Assembly: GCA_029572935.1 (NCBI GenBank)
Contig: JAKQHM010000038.1
Coordinates: 1 to 64,000, forward strand
DNA length: 64,000 nt
Source of the DNA: Bacteroidota bacterium
GTDB taxonomy: Bacteria > Bacteroidota > Bacteroidia > Chitinophagales > Saprospiraceae
Reading direction: 5' to 3'
Positions within the stretch are counted from its first letter, which is position 1. The number at the start of each line of letters is the position of its first letter. Below, piece after piece: positions 44,017 through 53,349 of this stretch. Below the pieces are notes generated by a model. It saw nothing but the letters and a program-made list of their open reading frames with translations, was not told the DNA's origin and did no database searches. A program made the position numbers and the translations under genes.

Positions 44017-45408
44017 ATGACAGACCCCATATCGCGCAGAAACGCACTCCGTCTTTTCGGACTGGGTGCCGGTGCAGCTGCCTTTCCGATTGAATCCCTG
44101 AAATCTGCCGTGGACCAGTGGATCCTGGAAGATTCTTTCCTGCATCAAAGCAATCCACGCACCATCACGGCCATCACCCTGGGTGCCGGGGCCAGAGGCA
44201 ATACCTACGGATCGTATGCTCTTCAATATCCCGATCAGATCAGGATCGTGGGAGTGGCAGAACCGATTCCCCTCAGAAATGAACGATATTCAAAAAAACA
44301 CAACATCCCGGATGAAAACCGATTTAAAACCTGGGAGCATGTTTTTGACAGACCCAAATTTGCCGATGCGATCATCATCACCACTCCGGATGACCTGCAC
44401 TACGGACCTTGCATGAAAGCCCTCGATATGGGCTATGATGTTTTACTGGAAAAGCCCATCGCTCCGACCGAACAGGAATGCCGGAAAATCCTGGCAAAAG
44501 TGCAAAAGACGGGCAGGATCGTAGCTGTTTGTCATGTATTGCGTTACGCACCCTATTTCATCAAGCTCAAAAGCATGATCGACAGTGGCGCAGTGGGCAG
44601 CCTGGTGAGCGTCCAGCATCTGGAACCCATCGAACACATCCACATGTCCCATTCTTTTGTCCGGGGCAATTGGCACGATTCCAAAAAAACCACACCGATC
44701 ATCCTGGCTAAATCCTGTCATGACCTCGATATCCTGCGATGGCTGATCGGCCGCAATTCAGACAGCGTCGCCGCTTTTGGAGGATTGAAATGGTTCAGAA
44801 AAGAAAATGCACCTGCCGGAAGCACAGCCCGGTGTATGGATGGTTGTGCGATAGAAAGCGAGTGTCCTTACTCTGCACTCCGGATCTACCATCGCAAAAG
44901 GATCTGGACCTATGTGTTTGACCTTCCGGAAGACAAAGAAAAACAGGGCGACGCCATTCTCGAATATTTGCGCACGACAAACTACGGACGCTGCGTATAC
45001 CGCATGGAAAACGATCAGCCGGACCATATTGCCTGCACCATCCTGTTTGAAGATGGGATCACTGCGGGATTCAACATGGAAGCCTTCACCTCCTACGGCG
45101 GACGGCGGACCCGTGTGATGGGCAGCATGGGGGACATTGTAGGGGATATGAACAAGTTCAGCTATACCGACTTTCGCACCGGCAAAACCACCGAATGGGA
45201 TGTCCATGTCGATGAAACAGGGGTTTACAAAAATCAGGGACACGGCGGCGGCGACTTCCGTCTGATGCACGACTGGGTAGCTGCTGTGAGCAAACAGGAT
45301 GCAGGCTTACTCAGCTCTACGATCGAGGCCTCCATAGAAAGCCATATTATGGGATTTGCGGCAGAAAAAAGCAGGTTAAACCATCAGGTGGAAAAGATCC
45401 GATTATGA
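44017..45408 (+). CDS. Gfo/Idh/MocA-family oxidoreductase with twin-arginine signal
   Basis: This 463-residue protein starts with SRRNALRLFGLGAGAAAF, a twin-arginine (Tat) export signal, so it should fold with its cofactor before export. The Rossmann part includes ITLGAGARGNTYGSYAL and the family signature LLEKPIAPTEQECRKI (Glu-Lys-Pro). CHVLRYAPYF and KSCHDLDILRWLIG carry the catalytic-region residues. The Cys-rich insert RCMDGCAIESECPYSALRIY (C-x3-C-x5-C) is typical of a subset of these enzymes. It probably oxidises or reduces a sugar derivative with NAD(P). A TATCTTTA box at 43986-43993 may be its promoter. Its stop overlaps the next start (ATGA). Confidence 0.93.
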   Translation: MTDPISRRNALRLFGLGAGAAAFPIESLKSAVDQWILEDSFLHQSNPRTITAITLGAGARGNTYGSYALQYPDQIRIVGVAEPIPLRNERYSKKHNIPDENRFKTWEHVFDRPKFADAIIITTPDDLHYGPCMKALDMGYDVLLEKPIAPTEQECRKILAKVQKTGRIVAVCHVLRYAPYFIKLKSMIDSGAVGSLVSVQHLEPIEHIHMSHSFVRGNWHDSKKTTPIILAKSCHDLDILRWLIGRNSDSVAAFGGLKWFRKENAPAGSTARCMDGCAIESECPYSALRIYHRKRIWTYVFDLPEDKEKQGDAILEYLRTTNYGRCVYRMENDQPDHIACTILFEDGITAGFNMEAFTSYGGRRTRVMGSMGDIVGDMNKFSYTDFRTGKTTEWDVHVDETGVYKNQGHGGGDFRLMHDWVAAVSKQDAGLLSSTIEASIESHIMGFAAEKSRLNHQVEKIRL

Positions 45409-46427
45409 ATACCATGAAAATCACCTTCCGCCAATTTTTACAACTAATCTTCATTCCCGCTCTGCTCATTTGTTTTCAGGGATGTTCAGAGAAACAGAAG
45501 GAGACCAATCCCTTACCTGCCGGTGAAGCGGACGTTTCCTTACTTTCTGAAATGATCCGAAAGGATCCTCAGAACGATTCTCTGTACTTCATAAGAGCAA
45601 AAAAATATCTGTCAGAAAACGTTTTGGATTCAGCCATCTCCGACATCAGACAAGCCATATCCCTGAATGGAAAAAATCCGGACTATTTTGCATTCTGGTC
45701 GGAAGCCAGCCTGCTCGCCAATGATTCCAAAAACGCCCTCCACGCGCTGGATACAGCGCTGGGGATCATACCAGACAACCGCAAACTGCTGCAGGACAAA
45801 GTGAGGCTGCAGCTCATCCTCAGACAGTATATGGAGGGGATGGCGACTTTGGACCACCTCTTCCTTGTCGATCCGCAAAATGCTTATGGGTATTATCTGG
45901 CCGGACATATTTTTATCGAATCAGGTGATACGGGCCGGGCGGTCAACAGCTATCAGAAAGCCGTAGACCTGGATCCTGAACTTCGGGAGGCCTGGATCCA
46001 GCTGGGTGACGTACTCAGCTATATGAAAAATCCGATCTGCATCCGATACTACGATAATGCCTTGCGACTGGACAGCAACGATGTTGAAACAGGACACAAT
46101 AAAGCATATGCCCTCCAGATGCTGGGCAGGATCGAAGAGGCCGTTGCCCAATACAAACAAAACATCCGGCGCGACAGTACCTATGAACTGAGTTATTACA
46201 ATCTGGGGATCCTGTACAAGAACAGAGACTCCTTTCCTCAGGCCATTGAGATGCTGAACACTTCCATACTTTTAAATCCCGAAGAAGCCTCTACCTGGTT
46301 TGCAAGAGGAGAATGTCATGCACAGCTGAAAAATAAAACTGCGGCACAGGAAGATTTCAAAAAAGCCAGCGCGCTCAGACCGGAAGAGCTTCGGTATAAA
46401 AAAGCATGGGAGCAGATGAGCAAATAA
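45405..46427 (+). CDS. TPR-repeat lipoprotein
   Basis: This 340-residue protein starts in an ATGA overlap with the oxidoreductase stop, implying translational coupling. The lipoprotein signal is LLICFQGC followed by SEKQKETN. The rest consists of about eight tetratricopeptide repeats, with classic A..L spacing visible in PQNAYGYYLAGHIFIESGDT, VNSYQKAVDLDPELREAWI, YELSYYNLGILYKNRD and EEASTWFARGECHAQLKN. TPR lipoproteins act as periplasmic or outer-membrane scaffolds. The coupling to a Tat-exported oxidoreductase suggests a shared envelope role, but this is inference. Confidence 0.92.
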   Translation: MNTMKITFRQFLQLIFIPALLICFQGCSEKQKETNPLPAGEADVSLLSEMIRKDPQNDSLYFIRAKKYLSENVLDSAISDIRQAISLNGKNPDYFAFWSEASLLANDSKNALHALDTALGIIPDNRKLLQDKVRLQLILRQYMEGMATLDHLFLVDPQNAYGYYLAGHIFIESGDTGRAVNSYQKAVDLDPELREAWIQLGDVLSYMKNPICIRYYDNALRLDSNDVETGHNKAYALQMLGRIEEAVAQYKQNIRRDSTYELSYYNLGILYKNRDSFPQAIEMLNTSILLNPEEASTWFARGECHAQLKNKTAAQEDFKKASALRPEELRYKKAWEQMSK

Positions 46428-46673
46428 ATTGCCTTCCTACTGACTCAAAAGACAATATCATTCAGGAATTTCTTTCTTAAAACTAAGCCCATTCATCAGA
46501 TTCAAATGGAGATAATTTTTTAATTCTTGGATCACTTTCACACCTGTCCAAATTAATTTATATTTTAAAAATGCAGAATTAATTTACAATAGGTTACCTA
46601 TTAAAATATAGCGATTTTGGAATTGATCCCCTACCTTTAATGTCAATTCCTCAGAATCAGAAATACATGTATG

Positions 46674-46704
46674 TTACTTTCTTTTGTCCGTCAAAAGAAA
46701 GTAA
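46674..46704. repeat. Perfect 13-bp inverted repeat (TTACTTTCTTTTG / CAAAAGAAAGTAA)
   Basis: The two arms are exact complements around the 5-base loop TCCGT. It stands at the left edge of the hairpin-rich interval, and no T run follows, so a simple terminator is less likely than the border of the repeat element. Confidence 0.9.
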
Positions 46705-46754
46705 CCAAAGAAAACTCGCGGCTAGACCCCTCGCTCACTCAACATCAGCTTTGT

Positions 46755-47010
46755 CGCTATGTGACTGAACGGTCACGCCACAAGCGTGAAAAGAGTGCCA
46801 CAAAGGCACTCTTTAGAGAAGGAACCAATCACTCCTGTGATTGGCATGGAAGTGGCTGCCCGTAGAACCCTTCATTTGTTTGGCCACCTCCATGCGCTAT
46901 CGCCGTGTCCCATACGAAGTTTGGGACGCTCCTTCACGCCTTTGGCGTGACAAGTCGCTTCTCGTGCTGTCGCACTCGACCTCGTCAGTTGACGAGGTTC
47001 GCTCAGTCGT
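46755..47010. repeat. Hairpin-rich element, copy A
   Basis: This is about 255 bases made largely of consecutive stem-loops: GTGAC..GTCAC (46761-46776), TCACGC..GCGTGA (46773-46789), AAAGAGTGCC..GGCACTCTTT (46790-46814), CCAATCAC..GTGATTGG (46825-46844), TCACGCC..GGCGTGA near 46933, and ACCTCGTCA..TGACGAGGT (46979-46998). The first two are mutually exclusive, as in a switch. It aligns in order with copy B at 47115-47335. No protein-coding signal is convincing. Confidence 0.8.
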
Positions 47011-47114
47011 CCCGAGCTGCGGAGTCTTAGGCCGCATTTAAAATACATGAAAACCGGCTTTCATAATTGGACTGTATTCACAATCATGGAGCAATTTAAA
47101 GAGCCTTTTCGTCC

Positions 47115-47335
47115 AGCGGCTGACCGAGCGGTCACACCTATGGTGTGAATGGAGTGCCACAAAGGCACTCCATAGCGAAGGGAAGCAATGACTCGTGTGA
47201 TTGGCTTGGAGAAGAGCTACCAAAAGACCCTTTCTACTGTTTGGCCACCTCCATGCCCTTTCGGGCTCCTTCGCTTCTCATGCTGTCGCACTCGACCTCG
47301 TCAAATGACGAGGTTCGCTCTGTCGTGCGCGACAA
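47115..47335. repeat. Hairpin-rich element, copy B
   Basis: This second, diverged copy has the same order of stems: TGACC..GGTCA (47121-47134), TCACACC..GGTGTGA (47132-47148), ATGGAGTGCC..GGCACTCCAT (47149-47173), GCCC..GGGC (47255-47266) and ACCTCGTCA..TGACGAGGT (47295-47314). Against copy A three base pairs change on both arms together, so pairing is kept while sequence drifts. The blocks GGCCACCTCCATG and CTGTCGCACTCGACCTCGTC are shared word for word. Confidence 0.8.
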
Positions 47336-47404
47336 AAAGTGGGAACGTCTAATTTTAAAAAATTATTTTGGACAGTTGTGGATCAGTTTATTCTTTTATC
47401 CGGA

Positions 47405-49540
47405 TCATTTCACCGGAAAACCACGCGTGCGCATCAGTGCTGCACGATCGGGATCTTTCCCCCTGAATTTGCGATAGCCTTCTGATTCTTCCAGAGTGCC
47501 CCCTACGATGAACACATAATCTTTCAGTCTTTTGGCCACTGTTTTGTCATATGCCCCACCTGCACCGGTGAAAGCCTCCCATGCATCCGCGCTAATCACA
47601 TCAGACCACATATAGCTGTAGTATCCTGCTGAATATCCGTCATCCGAAAATATATGAGCAAATTGCGGAGTGCGGTGGCGCATGACCATTTCTTTGGGCA
47701 TCTGAAGGGCTGCCAAAGCTTCTTTTTCAAATAGGTCCGGATCAATGTCCACTTCTCCTGCAAGATGCAGCTTCATATCGATGAGTGCACTGGACAGGTA
47801 TTCTACCGTGGCAAATCCCTGATTGAACTGAGCTGCCTTTTTGATTTTCTCCACCAGTGCCTGAGGCATCGGCTTTCCTGTCTGATGATGGAGGGCGAAT
47901 TTTTCGAGCACCTCCGGAGTGGACAACCAGCGTTCCAGAATCTGAGAGGGAAATTCCACATAGTCCGTGGCCACATTGGTACCGGACAGGAGCGGATATT
48001 TCACTTTGGAACAAAGTCCATGCAGGGCGTGACCAAATTCATGAAATAAAGTCTCTGCATCATCCCAGGATATGAGTACCGGCTCATTTTCCTTTCCTTT
48101 TATAAAATTGCAGTTGTTGGATACGATGGTGGGGATGTCGCCATTGAGCATTTCCTGTTCGCGATAGGCATTCATCCAGGCACCGGATCTTTTTCCTTTG
48201 CGGGCGTAGGGATCAAAATACCACAGCCCTACGTGTTGACCGCTTGTCTTGTCCGTCACCTGGTATACGCGCACATCGGGATGATATACGGGTACGTCTT
48301 GGATTTGTGTAAAAGCAAGATCAAACAATTCACCTGCCACAAAGAACATGCCCTCGCGCAATTTTTCCAATTGCAGATATTGCTTGACCTCATTCTGATC
48401 CAGATCGTATCTGGCCTTTCTTACTTTCTCTGCATAATATCGGTAGTCCCAGGGCTCAATGCGGATACCGGCTTTTTCCTGATCGGCTATTTTCTGCATG
48501 TCTGCCACTTCCTCCCTTACCCTGTCGATCGCAGCGGGCCATACTGATTCCATCAAAGCCATAGCATTTTCAGGGGTCTTGGCCATCTTATCTGCGAGTC
48601 TGAGATGAGCATGCGTCTGAAAACCCATGATTTTGGCCCTTTCAGCGCGAAGTTTGAGGATTTGCGGAATGATAGCATTGTTGTCATTTTTGTCGCCATT
48701 GTCTCCTCTGTTGATGAACATGGTCCATACTTTCTTCCTCCATTCCCGGTTGTTTGCAAAACTGAGAAAGGGTTCCACGGCAGAGCGCGTGTTGGCAATG
48801 ACCCATTTTCCTTTCAAGCCTCTTTCCTCTGCTGCAGCGGCTGCAGCAGCCCTGATGTTTTCAGGCAGTCCGGCCAGATCAGCTTCAGAAGATATTTCGA
48901 CAAATTTTTCTGACTCGTCTGCCATCAGATTTTGCATGAAACGTGTAAAATGTTCCGCCAGTTTTTGATTGATATCAGCTACCTTTTTCTTGGATTCGTC
49001 ATCCAACCGCGCTCCGGCGAGAACAAACTGGGTGTGAACGCGATCCAATAGTCTCTGCTGCTCGGCCGTGAGCAGACTTCGGTCTGCAGTGCGATATACC
49101 GCGTCGATCCGGTCAAACAAGGCTTTGTTTTGAATAATGGAATCCTGAAAGGCTGCAAATCTGGGTTCGATCTGGGTCTGCAATGACTCCATCTCCGGAG
49201 AAGACATATTGTTCGTCCAGATGTAATAGATCGCCTGCACCCTTTTGAGTGAGGATCCTGTCTTCTCAAGGGCTTCCAGCGTGTTGGCAAAATCAGGGGC
49301 GTCTGACTGTGCAGCAATAGCCTCGATCTCCTTTCTTTTTTCGGCAAGGGCTGATTCTATGGCAGGGAGAAAATCCTCTACCCGAACCTTGTCAAATGCG
49401 GGTACTCCTCCATAAGGACCTGTCCAGGGTTCCGAAATGGCGGGTCCGACCGCAACATTGGCTTGCGGTTTTTGATCATTCATACAACTTATACTCATGG
49501 CAGTGATCAGGGCTAGGCCTGTCCAGTGTTTTGTTTTCAT
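47405..49540 (-). CDS. dcp: M3-family peptidyl-dipeptidase (Dcp-like) lipoprotein
   Basis: The start is set at MKTKHWTGLALITAM (49540), giving 711 residues and a lipoprotein signal ending ISCMND; the frame is open 24 codons further upstream. The M3 zinc motif is HEFGHALHG (His500, Glu501, His504), with the third ligand glutamate in DYVEFPSQILERW about 25 residues later. The C-terminus has SDDGYSAGYYSYMWSDV, the usual substrate-binding loop of Dcp. These enzymes release dipeptides from peptide C-termini. Attachment to the envelope is inferred from the lipobox. A TATATTTG box on the minus strand at 49639-49646 is the likely promoter. Confidence 0.95.
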   Translation of the reverse strand: MKTKHWTGLALITAMSISCMNDQKPQANVAVGPAISEPWTGPYGGVPAFDKVRVEDFLPAIESALAEKRKEIEAIAAQSDAPDFANTLEALEKTGSSLKRVQAIYYIWTNNMSSPEMESLQTQIEPRFAAFQDSIIQNKALFDRIDAVYRTADRSLLTAEQQRLLDRVHTQFVLAGARLDDESKKKVADINQKLAEHFTRFMQNLMADESEKFVEISSEADLAGLPENIRAAAAAAAEERGLKGKWVIANTRSAVEPFLSFANNREWRKKVWTMFINRGDNGDKNDNNAIIPQILKLRAERAKIMGFQTHAHLRLADKMAKTPENAMALMESVWPAAIDRVREEVADMQKIADQEKAGIRIEPWDYRYYAEKVRKARYDLDQNEVKQYLQLEKLREGMFFVAGELFDLAFTQIQDVPVYHPDVRVYQVTDKTSGQHVGLWYFDPYARKGKRSGAWMNAYREQEMLNGDIPTIVSNNCNFIKGKENEPVLISWDDAETLFHEFGHALHGLCSKVKYPLLSGTNVATDYVEFPSQILERWLSTPEVLEKFALHHQTGKPMPQALVEKIKKAAQFNQGFATVEYLSSALIDMKLHLAGEVDIDPDLFEKEALAALQMPKEMVMRHRTPQFAHIFSDDGYSAGYYSYMWSDVISADAWEAFTGAGGAYDKTVAKRLKDYVFIVGGTLEESEGYRKFRGKDPDRAALMRTRGFPVK

Positions 49541-49638
49541 CGCTTTGAATTGGATTGCTGAATTTTTGATGGTGCATGTGAAATAAAATTCTAAAAACTT
49601 GTTTGAAATCAACTGTCAATCTGCTGATTTCGGCTTCG

Positions 49639-49673
49639 CAAATATACGGGTCCCCCTGGCAAAGATGACAAAA
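49639..49673 (-). promoter_or_regulatory. Promoter of the M3 peptidase gene
   Basis: On the minus strand TTTTG (49669-49673) and TATATTTG (49639-49646) lie 22 bases apart, a good Bacteroidota -33/-7 pair. The gene starts 98 bases downstream. Confidence 0.5.
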
Positions 49674-49844
49674 ATCAGTACCTGTGCCGGCCTATGGAAT
49701 GGCAAAAGATGGGTCATCGTTCTGAACCAATGGAATTGCCGGCTCGTTTTGTTTCGGACTGTTCCAATGCCCTTGTCTCTCTGTTTCAGATTTGCCTTTG
49801 CAATGCCCCATTAAGGCTTAGATTTGCCTGTTCATTCATACTGT

Positions 49845-51968
49845 ATGACACAGCATAAAGATCAAAACGGCCCGGTAAAAATTCCGGATCATACTGCTTT
49901 CCATCATATGCAGACAGTCCCGGACCTGGCGATGTGCGGAGACTTGCGCGATGTCCTCCGCTTTCATGAAAGACAGTACTATGTTGAAAACAATCCGCTT
50001 ATTTCGGATTACGAATACGACATGCTTTACAAATTGCTGGAGCGTACTGAGGAACTGCATCCGGAATGGATTACACCCGACTCTCCTACGCGGAGAGTGG
50101 CTTCGGATCTGAGTCCCAGTTTTGAATCCGTGCCCCACCTCACCCCTATGCTGTCTCTGGACAACACCTACAGCATCGAAGACCTCAGGGAATTCGACAA
50201 AAGAATCCACAAACTTTGTGGTCTGGCCGAGAGCGTCAGGCTGGAATATATGGTAGAGCCTAAGTTTGATGGAGGAAGCCTGGCTGTAGTCTATGAAAAG
50301 GATGTCCTGGTTCGTGCTGCCACCCGGGGAGACGGTGCGCGAGGTGAGGAAATGACCCCCAACGCACGCACAATCCGATCGCTGCCCCTCACCGCAGCCT
50401 TCTCTAAAAAGGGAATTTTCCGTGCAGAACTCCGTGGGGAAGCCTTGATCAGAAAAGATGTATTCAATCGCCTCAACCAGGAGCGAGAACAGGATGGCTT
50501 GCCCCTCCTGGCCAATCCACGCAATGCCGCCACAGGTGTGCTGAGGACCAAGGATCCGGCCGAAACGGCCTCGCGCAAACTGGACCTTTTTGTATTTCAG
50601 CTGGGTTTTGCTGAAGACGAAAATGGAATCAACCGGATTCCGGATTGGAAAACCCAGGAAAATCTCATGAATTATGTCCATAGCCTCGGCTTCAAGGTGC
50701 CCACGGTGGAAAAGAAGAAGTGTCACGGGATCGATGAGGTGTTTTCATTTATTGAGTCCTGGGCCGCACAGAGGGACTCTTATGATTACGAACTTGACGG
50801 AATGGTGATCAAGCTCAACGATCTGGAACTTCAGGAAAAATGCGGCTATACCTCTCACCACCCCCGATGGGCCGTAGCCTTTAAATTTCAGGCCAGGCAG
50901 GCGACATCCGTATTGAGAAACGTAGAATATCAGGTAGGAAAAATCGGTTCCATCACGCCAGTGGCCAAAATCGACCCGGTGCAGCTCGCCGGAGTCACTG
51001 TGAGCAGTATTTCCCTGCACAACGAAGATTTCATCCGATCCAGAGACATCCACATCGGGGACACGGTGCTGGTGGAAAGAGCTGGAGATGTCATTCCCTA
51101 TATCGTAAAAGTATTTCCGGAAAAAAGACCGCCCCATGCAATGCCCGTTCGGTTTCCGGATCATTGTCCGGATTGCGGTACCAATCTGGTGCGAGAAGAA
51201 GATGAAGCAGCCTGGCGATGTCCCAACTTGCATTGCCCTGCACAAATGATACAGAAGCTGATCCACCACGTATCAAAAGATGCCATGGACATCGACGGCC
51301 TTGGCGCTTCGTTGATCGAACGATTTTACCAGCTGGGTATGATCAGGGACATGTCCGATATTTACCGATTGGATTTCCAACAAGTAGCCAACCTGGAAGG
51401 TTTGGGCCCCAAATCGGCAGAAAACCTCAAAATGGCGGTCGAAAAAGCCAAAAAGAATCCGATCCACAGGCTGCTGCATGGCTTGTGTATCCACCACCTG
51501 GGCAGAAAGATCAGCAAACTCATCGCAGAACATCTAGAATACCTGCCCGATCTGGCAGATTGGACCATAGACCACTTTACTTCCATCAAGGACGTAGGTC
51601 CGGTGGTGGGAGAAAACATCATTCGCTTTTTCAGCGATCCCGCAAACCGGGAAATGATCCGAAAAATGGAAGAATACGGAGTCAACATGCAACAGACGGA
51701 AGAAGACAGACCCTTCCGGGCTGCCGAAGATGCCCCACTTGCCGGAAAAACCATCCTTTTTACAGGCACACTCCTCAGCCTGGACCGCAAAAGTGCAGAA
51801 GAACTGGCCGTAAAGGCTGGTGCAAAAAACCTGTCGGGTGTTTCCGGCAAGCTCAACATACTCGTGGTAGGCACAGATGCCGGATCCAAACTGGAAAAGG
51901 CAAAAAAACTGGGAACCGTTGAGATCCTTACCGAAGAAGAGTTCCTCAGCAGGATCGGCCAAAACTAA
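49845..51968 (+). CDS. ligA: NAD+-dependent DNA ligase
   Basis: This is the essential replicative ligase that seals nicks using NAD+. Domains in order: the NMN-binding Ia segment (YYVENNPLISDYEYDML), adenylation domain with the active lysine in EPKFDGGSLA and RGDGARGEEMT, OB domain, a Cys4 zinc finger (CPDCGTNL and CPNLHCPAQ), helix-hairpin-helix region (VANLEGLGPKSAENL, FTSIKDVGPVVGENII), and a C-terminal BRCT domain (AGKTILFTGTLLSLDRKSAE). The ATG at 49845 gives 707 residues. A TTG 21 bases upstream (49824) and an ATG at 49908 are also possible, and the last would match the usual N-terminus best. All catalytic parts look intact. Confidence 0.97.
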   Translation: MTQHKDQNGPVKIPDHTAFHHMQTVPDLAMCGDLRDVLRFHERQYYVENNPLISDYEYDMLYKLLERTEELHPEWITPDSPTRRVASDLSPSFESVPHLTPMLSLDNTYSIEDLREFDKRIHKLCGLAESVRLEYMVEPKFDGGSLAVVYEKDVLVRAATRGDGARGEEMTPNARTIRSLPLTAAFSKKGIFRAELRGEALIRKDVFNRLNQEREQDGLPLLANPRNAATGVLRTKDPAETASRKLDLFVFQLGFAEDENGINRIPDWKTQENLMNYVHSLGFKVPTVEKKKCHGIDEVFSFIESWAAQRDSYDYELDGMVIKLNDLELQEKCGYTSHHPRWAVAFKFQARQATSVLRNVEYQVGKIGSITPVAKIDPVQLAGVTVSSISLHNEDFIRSRDIHIGDTVLVERAGDVIPYIVKVFPEKRPPHAMPVRFPDHCPDCGTNLVREEDEAAWRCPNLHCPAQMIQKLIHHVSKDAMDIDGLGASLIERFYQLGMIRDMSDIYRLDFQQVANLEGLGPKSAENLKMAVEKAKKNPIHRLLHGLCIHHLGRKISKLIAEHLEYLPDLADWTIDHFTSIKDVGPVVGENIIRFFSDPANREMIRKMEEYGVNMQQTEEDRPFRAAEDAPLAGKTILFTGTLLSLDRKSAEELAVKAGAKNLSGVSGKLNILVVGTDAGSKLEKAKKLGTVEILTEEEFLSRIGQN

Positions 51969-52033
51969 AAGCCCTTTTCTGACGTTATATCCTCCGTTTT
52001 CCCTTTTTTTGCAGCTCATTTCTCAACAAACAT

Positions 52034-52996
52034 ATGCAGTATTCATCCGACGTAGAAGCCATTGATGCAATTTCCAGATCCTATAAAAACCTCAGCTCAG
52101 AAGTGGGCAAGGTGATTGTGGGACAAGATGATGTCATCAAGGCTACCGTGATCTCCCTCTTTTCCAATGGCCACAGCCTGCTGGTAGGTGTACCGGGTCT
52201 GGCCAAGACCCTGCTCATCAATACACTGGCCAATGTATTGGATCTGAGTTTTAAAAGGATACAATTCACTCCCGACCTGATGCCTTCAGACATCACGGGA
52301 TCCGAGATCCTGGACGAGGACCGGCATTTTAAATTCAACAAAGGCCCTCTGTTCGCCAATATTGTACTGGCGGATGAAATCAACCGTACTCCACCCAAAA
52401 CCCAGGCGGCCCTGCTGGAAGCCATGCAGGAACGGTATGTCACCGTAGGTGGTACCCGACATGAGTTGCCCAGTCCGTTTTTTGTTCTGGCTACCCAGAA
52501 CCCCATCGAACAGGAAGGTACCTACCCCCTTCCAGAAGCCCAGCTGGACCGGTTTATGTTTAATATACCCCTGGATTACCCCAGCTACCAGGAGGAACTT
52601 CAGGTGGTCAGACAAACCACCAGTACCCAGAAAACAGAATTAAAACCCATCCTGACCGCCAGTGAAATCCTTGATTTCCAAAAGGTCATCCGCAAGATCC
52701 CGGTTGCCGATAACGTGTTGGAATACGCTGTAAGCCTGGTGTCGCGTACCCGTCCCGGTACAGAAAGGGCCACAAAGGAAGTAAACGACTATGTCAGCTG
52801 GGGTGCCGGCCCGAGAGCTTCCCAAAACCTGATCCTGGGTGCAAAATGCCATGCCGCACTGAAAGCCAAATACAGCCCGGATATCGAAGACGTCCAAGCT
52901 ATTGCAGGTCTGGTACTCAGACACCGGATCGTGGTCAACTATAAAGCGGAAGCAGACGGGCTGAGCGTGGACAAACTCATCTCCATGCTCCTCTAA
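52034..52996 (+). CDS. MoxR-family AAA+ ATPase
   Basis: This 320-residue cytosolic AAA+ protein has Walker A GVPGLAKTLLI (about residues 48-58), Walker B with sensor region ILADEINRTPPKTQAALLEA (about 110-129), sensor 1 FVLATQNPIEQEGTYPLPEA, and the C-terminal lid typical of MoxR. MoxR proteins act as chaperone-like ATPases that mature von Willebrand-factor-domain or metal-containing partners, usually encoded next door (DUF58, VWA proteins). No such partner follows here; the next gene is ribosomal protein L31. The client is therefore unknown. Confidence 0.95.
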   Translation: MQYSSDVEAIDAISRSYKNLSSEVGKVIVGQDDVIKATVISLFSNGHSLLVGVPGLAKTLLINTLANVLDLSFKRIQFTPDLMPSDITGSEILDEDRHFKFNKGPLFANIVLADEINRTPPKTQAALLEAMQERYVTVGGTRHELPSPFFVLATQNPIEQEGTYPLPEAQLDRFMFNIPLDYPSYQEELQVVRQTTSTQKTELKPILTASEILDFQKVIRKIPVADNVLEYAVSLVSRTRPGTERATKEVNDYVSWGAGPRASQNLILGAKCHAALKAKYSPDIEDVQAIAGLVLRHRIVVNYKAEADGLSVDKLISMLL

Positions 52997-53028
52997 AAAA
53001 TATATTTCTTCAGGATTGAAACAAATAT

Positions 53029-53036
53029 TATCTTTG
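53029..53036 (+). promoter_or_regulatory. Bacteroidota -7 box of rpmE2
   Basis: TATCTTTG fits TAnnTTTG and ends 23 bases before the L31 start codon. Confidence 0.55.
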
Positions 53037-53059
53037 CGGTCCATTTTTTAGACCCGGTT

Positions 53060-53320
53060 ATGAAAAAAGATATCCATCCAGCCAACTACCGCTTCGTCGT
53101 GTTTAAGGATTTTTCCTGTAACGAGGCTTTCCTGACCAAATCTTGTACTGCCACCAAGGAAACCATCACTTGGGAGGATGGCAATGAATATCCGTTGGTA
53201 CGTCTGGAGATTTCTTCAAAATCCCATCCTTTCTTCACCGGTAAGATGAAATTCGTCGACACAGCCGGTCGTATCGACAAGTTCAACAAGAAATTCTCCA
53301 AGTTTTCCAAGAATTCCTAA
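53060..53320 (+). CDS. rpmE2: 50S ribosomal protein L31 type B
   Basis: This 86-residue protein starts [19 protein letters not shown] and contains [13 protein letters not shown] and [20 protein letters not shown], the hallmarks of the long, zinc-free L31 type B. It lacks the CxxC zinc pair of type A. In many bacteria type B replaces type A under zinc limitation; in Bacteroidota it is commonly the main form. A good -7 box lies just upstream. The downstream GlmU-like gene starts 29 bases after the stop and may be co-transcribed. Confidence 0.97.
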   Translation: MKKDIHPANYRFVVFKDFSCNEAFLTKSCTATKETITWEDGNEYPLVRLEISSKSHPFFTGKMKFVDTAGRIDKFNKKFSKFSKNS

Positions 53321-53349
53321 CTTGAGCGGCTTAATCCAAGCCCTCAGTC

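Noticed and set aside
46671-47477. Small plus- and minus-strand open frames of 60-110 codons in the hairpin-rich interval
   Set aside because: Frames are not kept between the two copies, while the stems are, so the interval is treated as non-coding.
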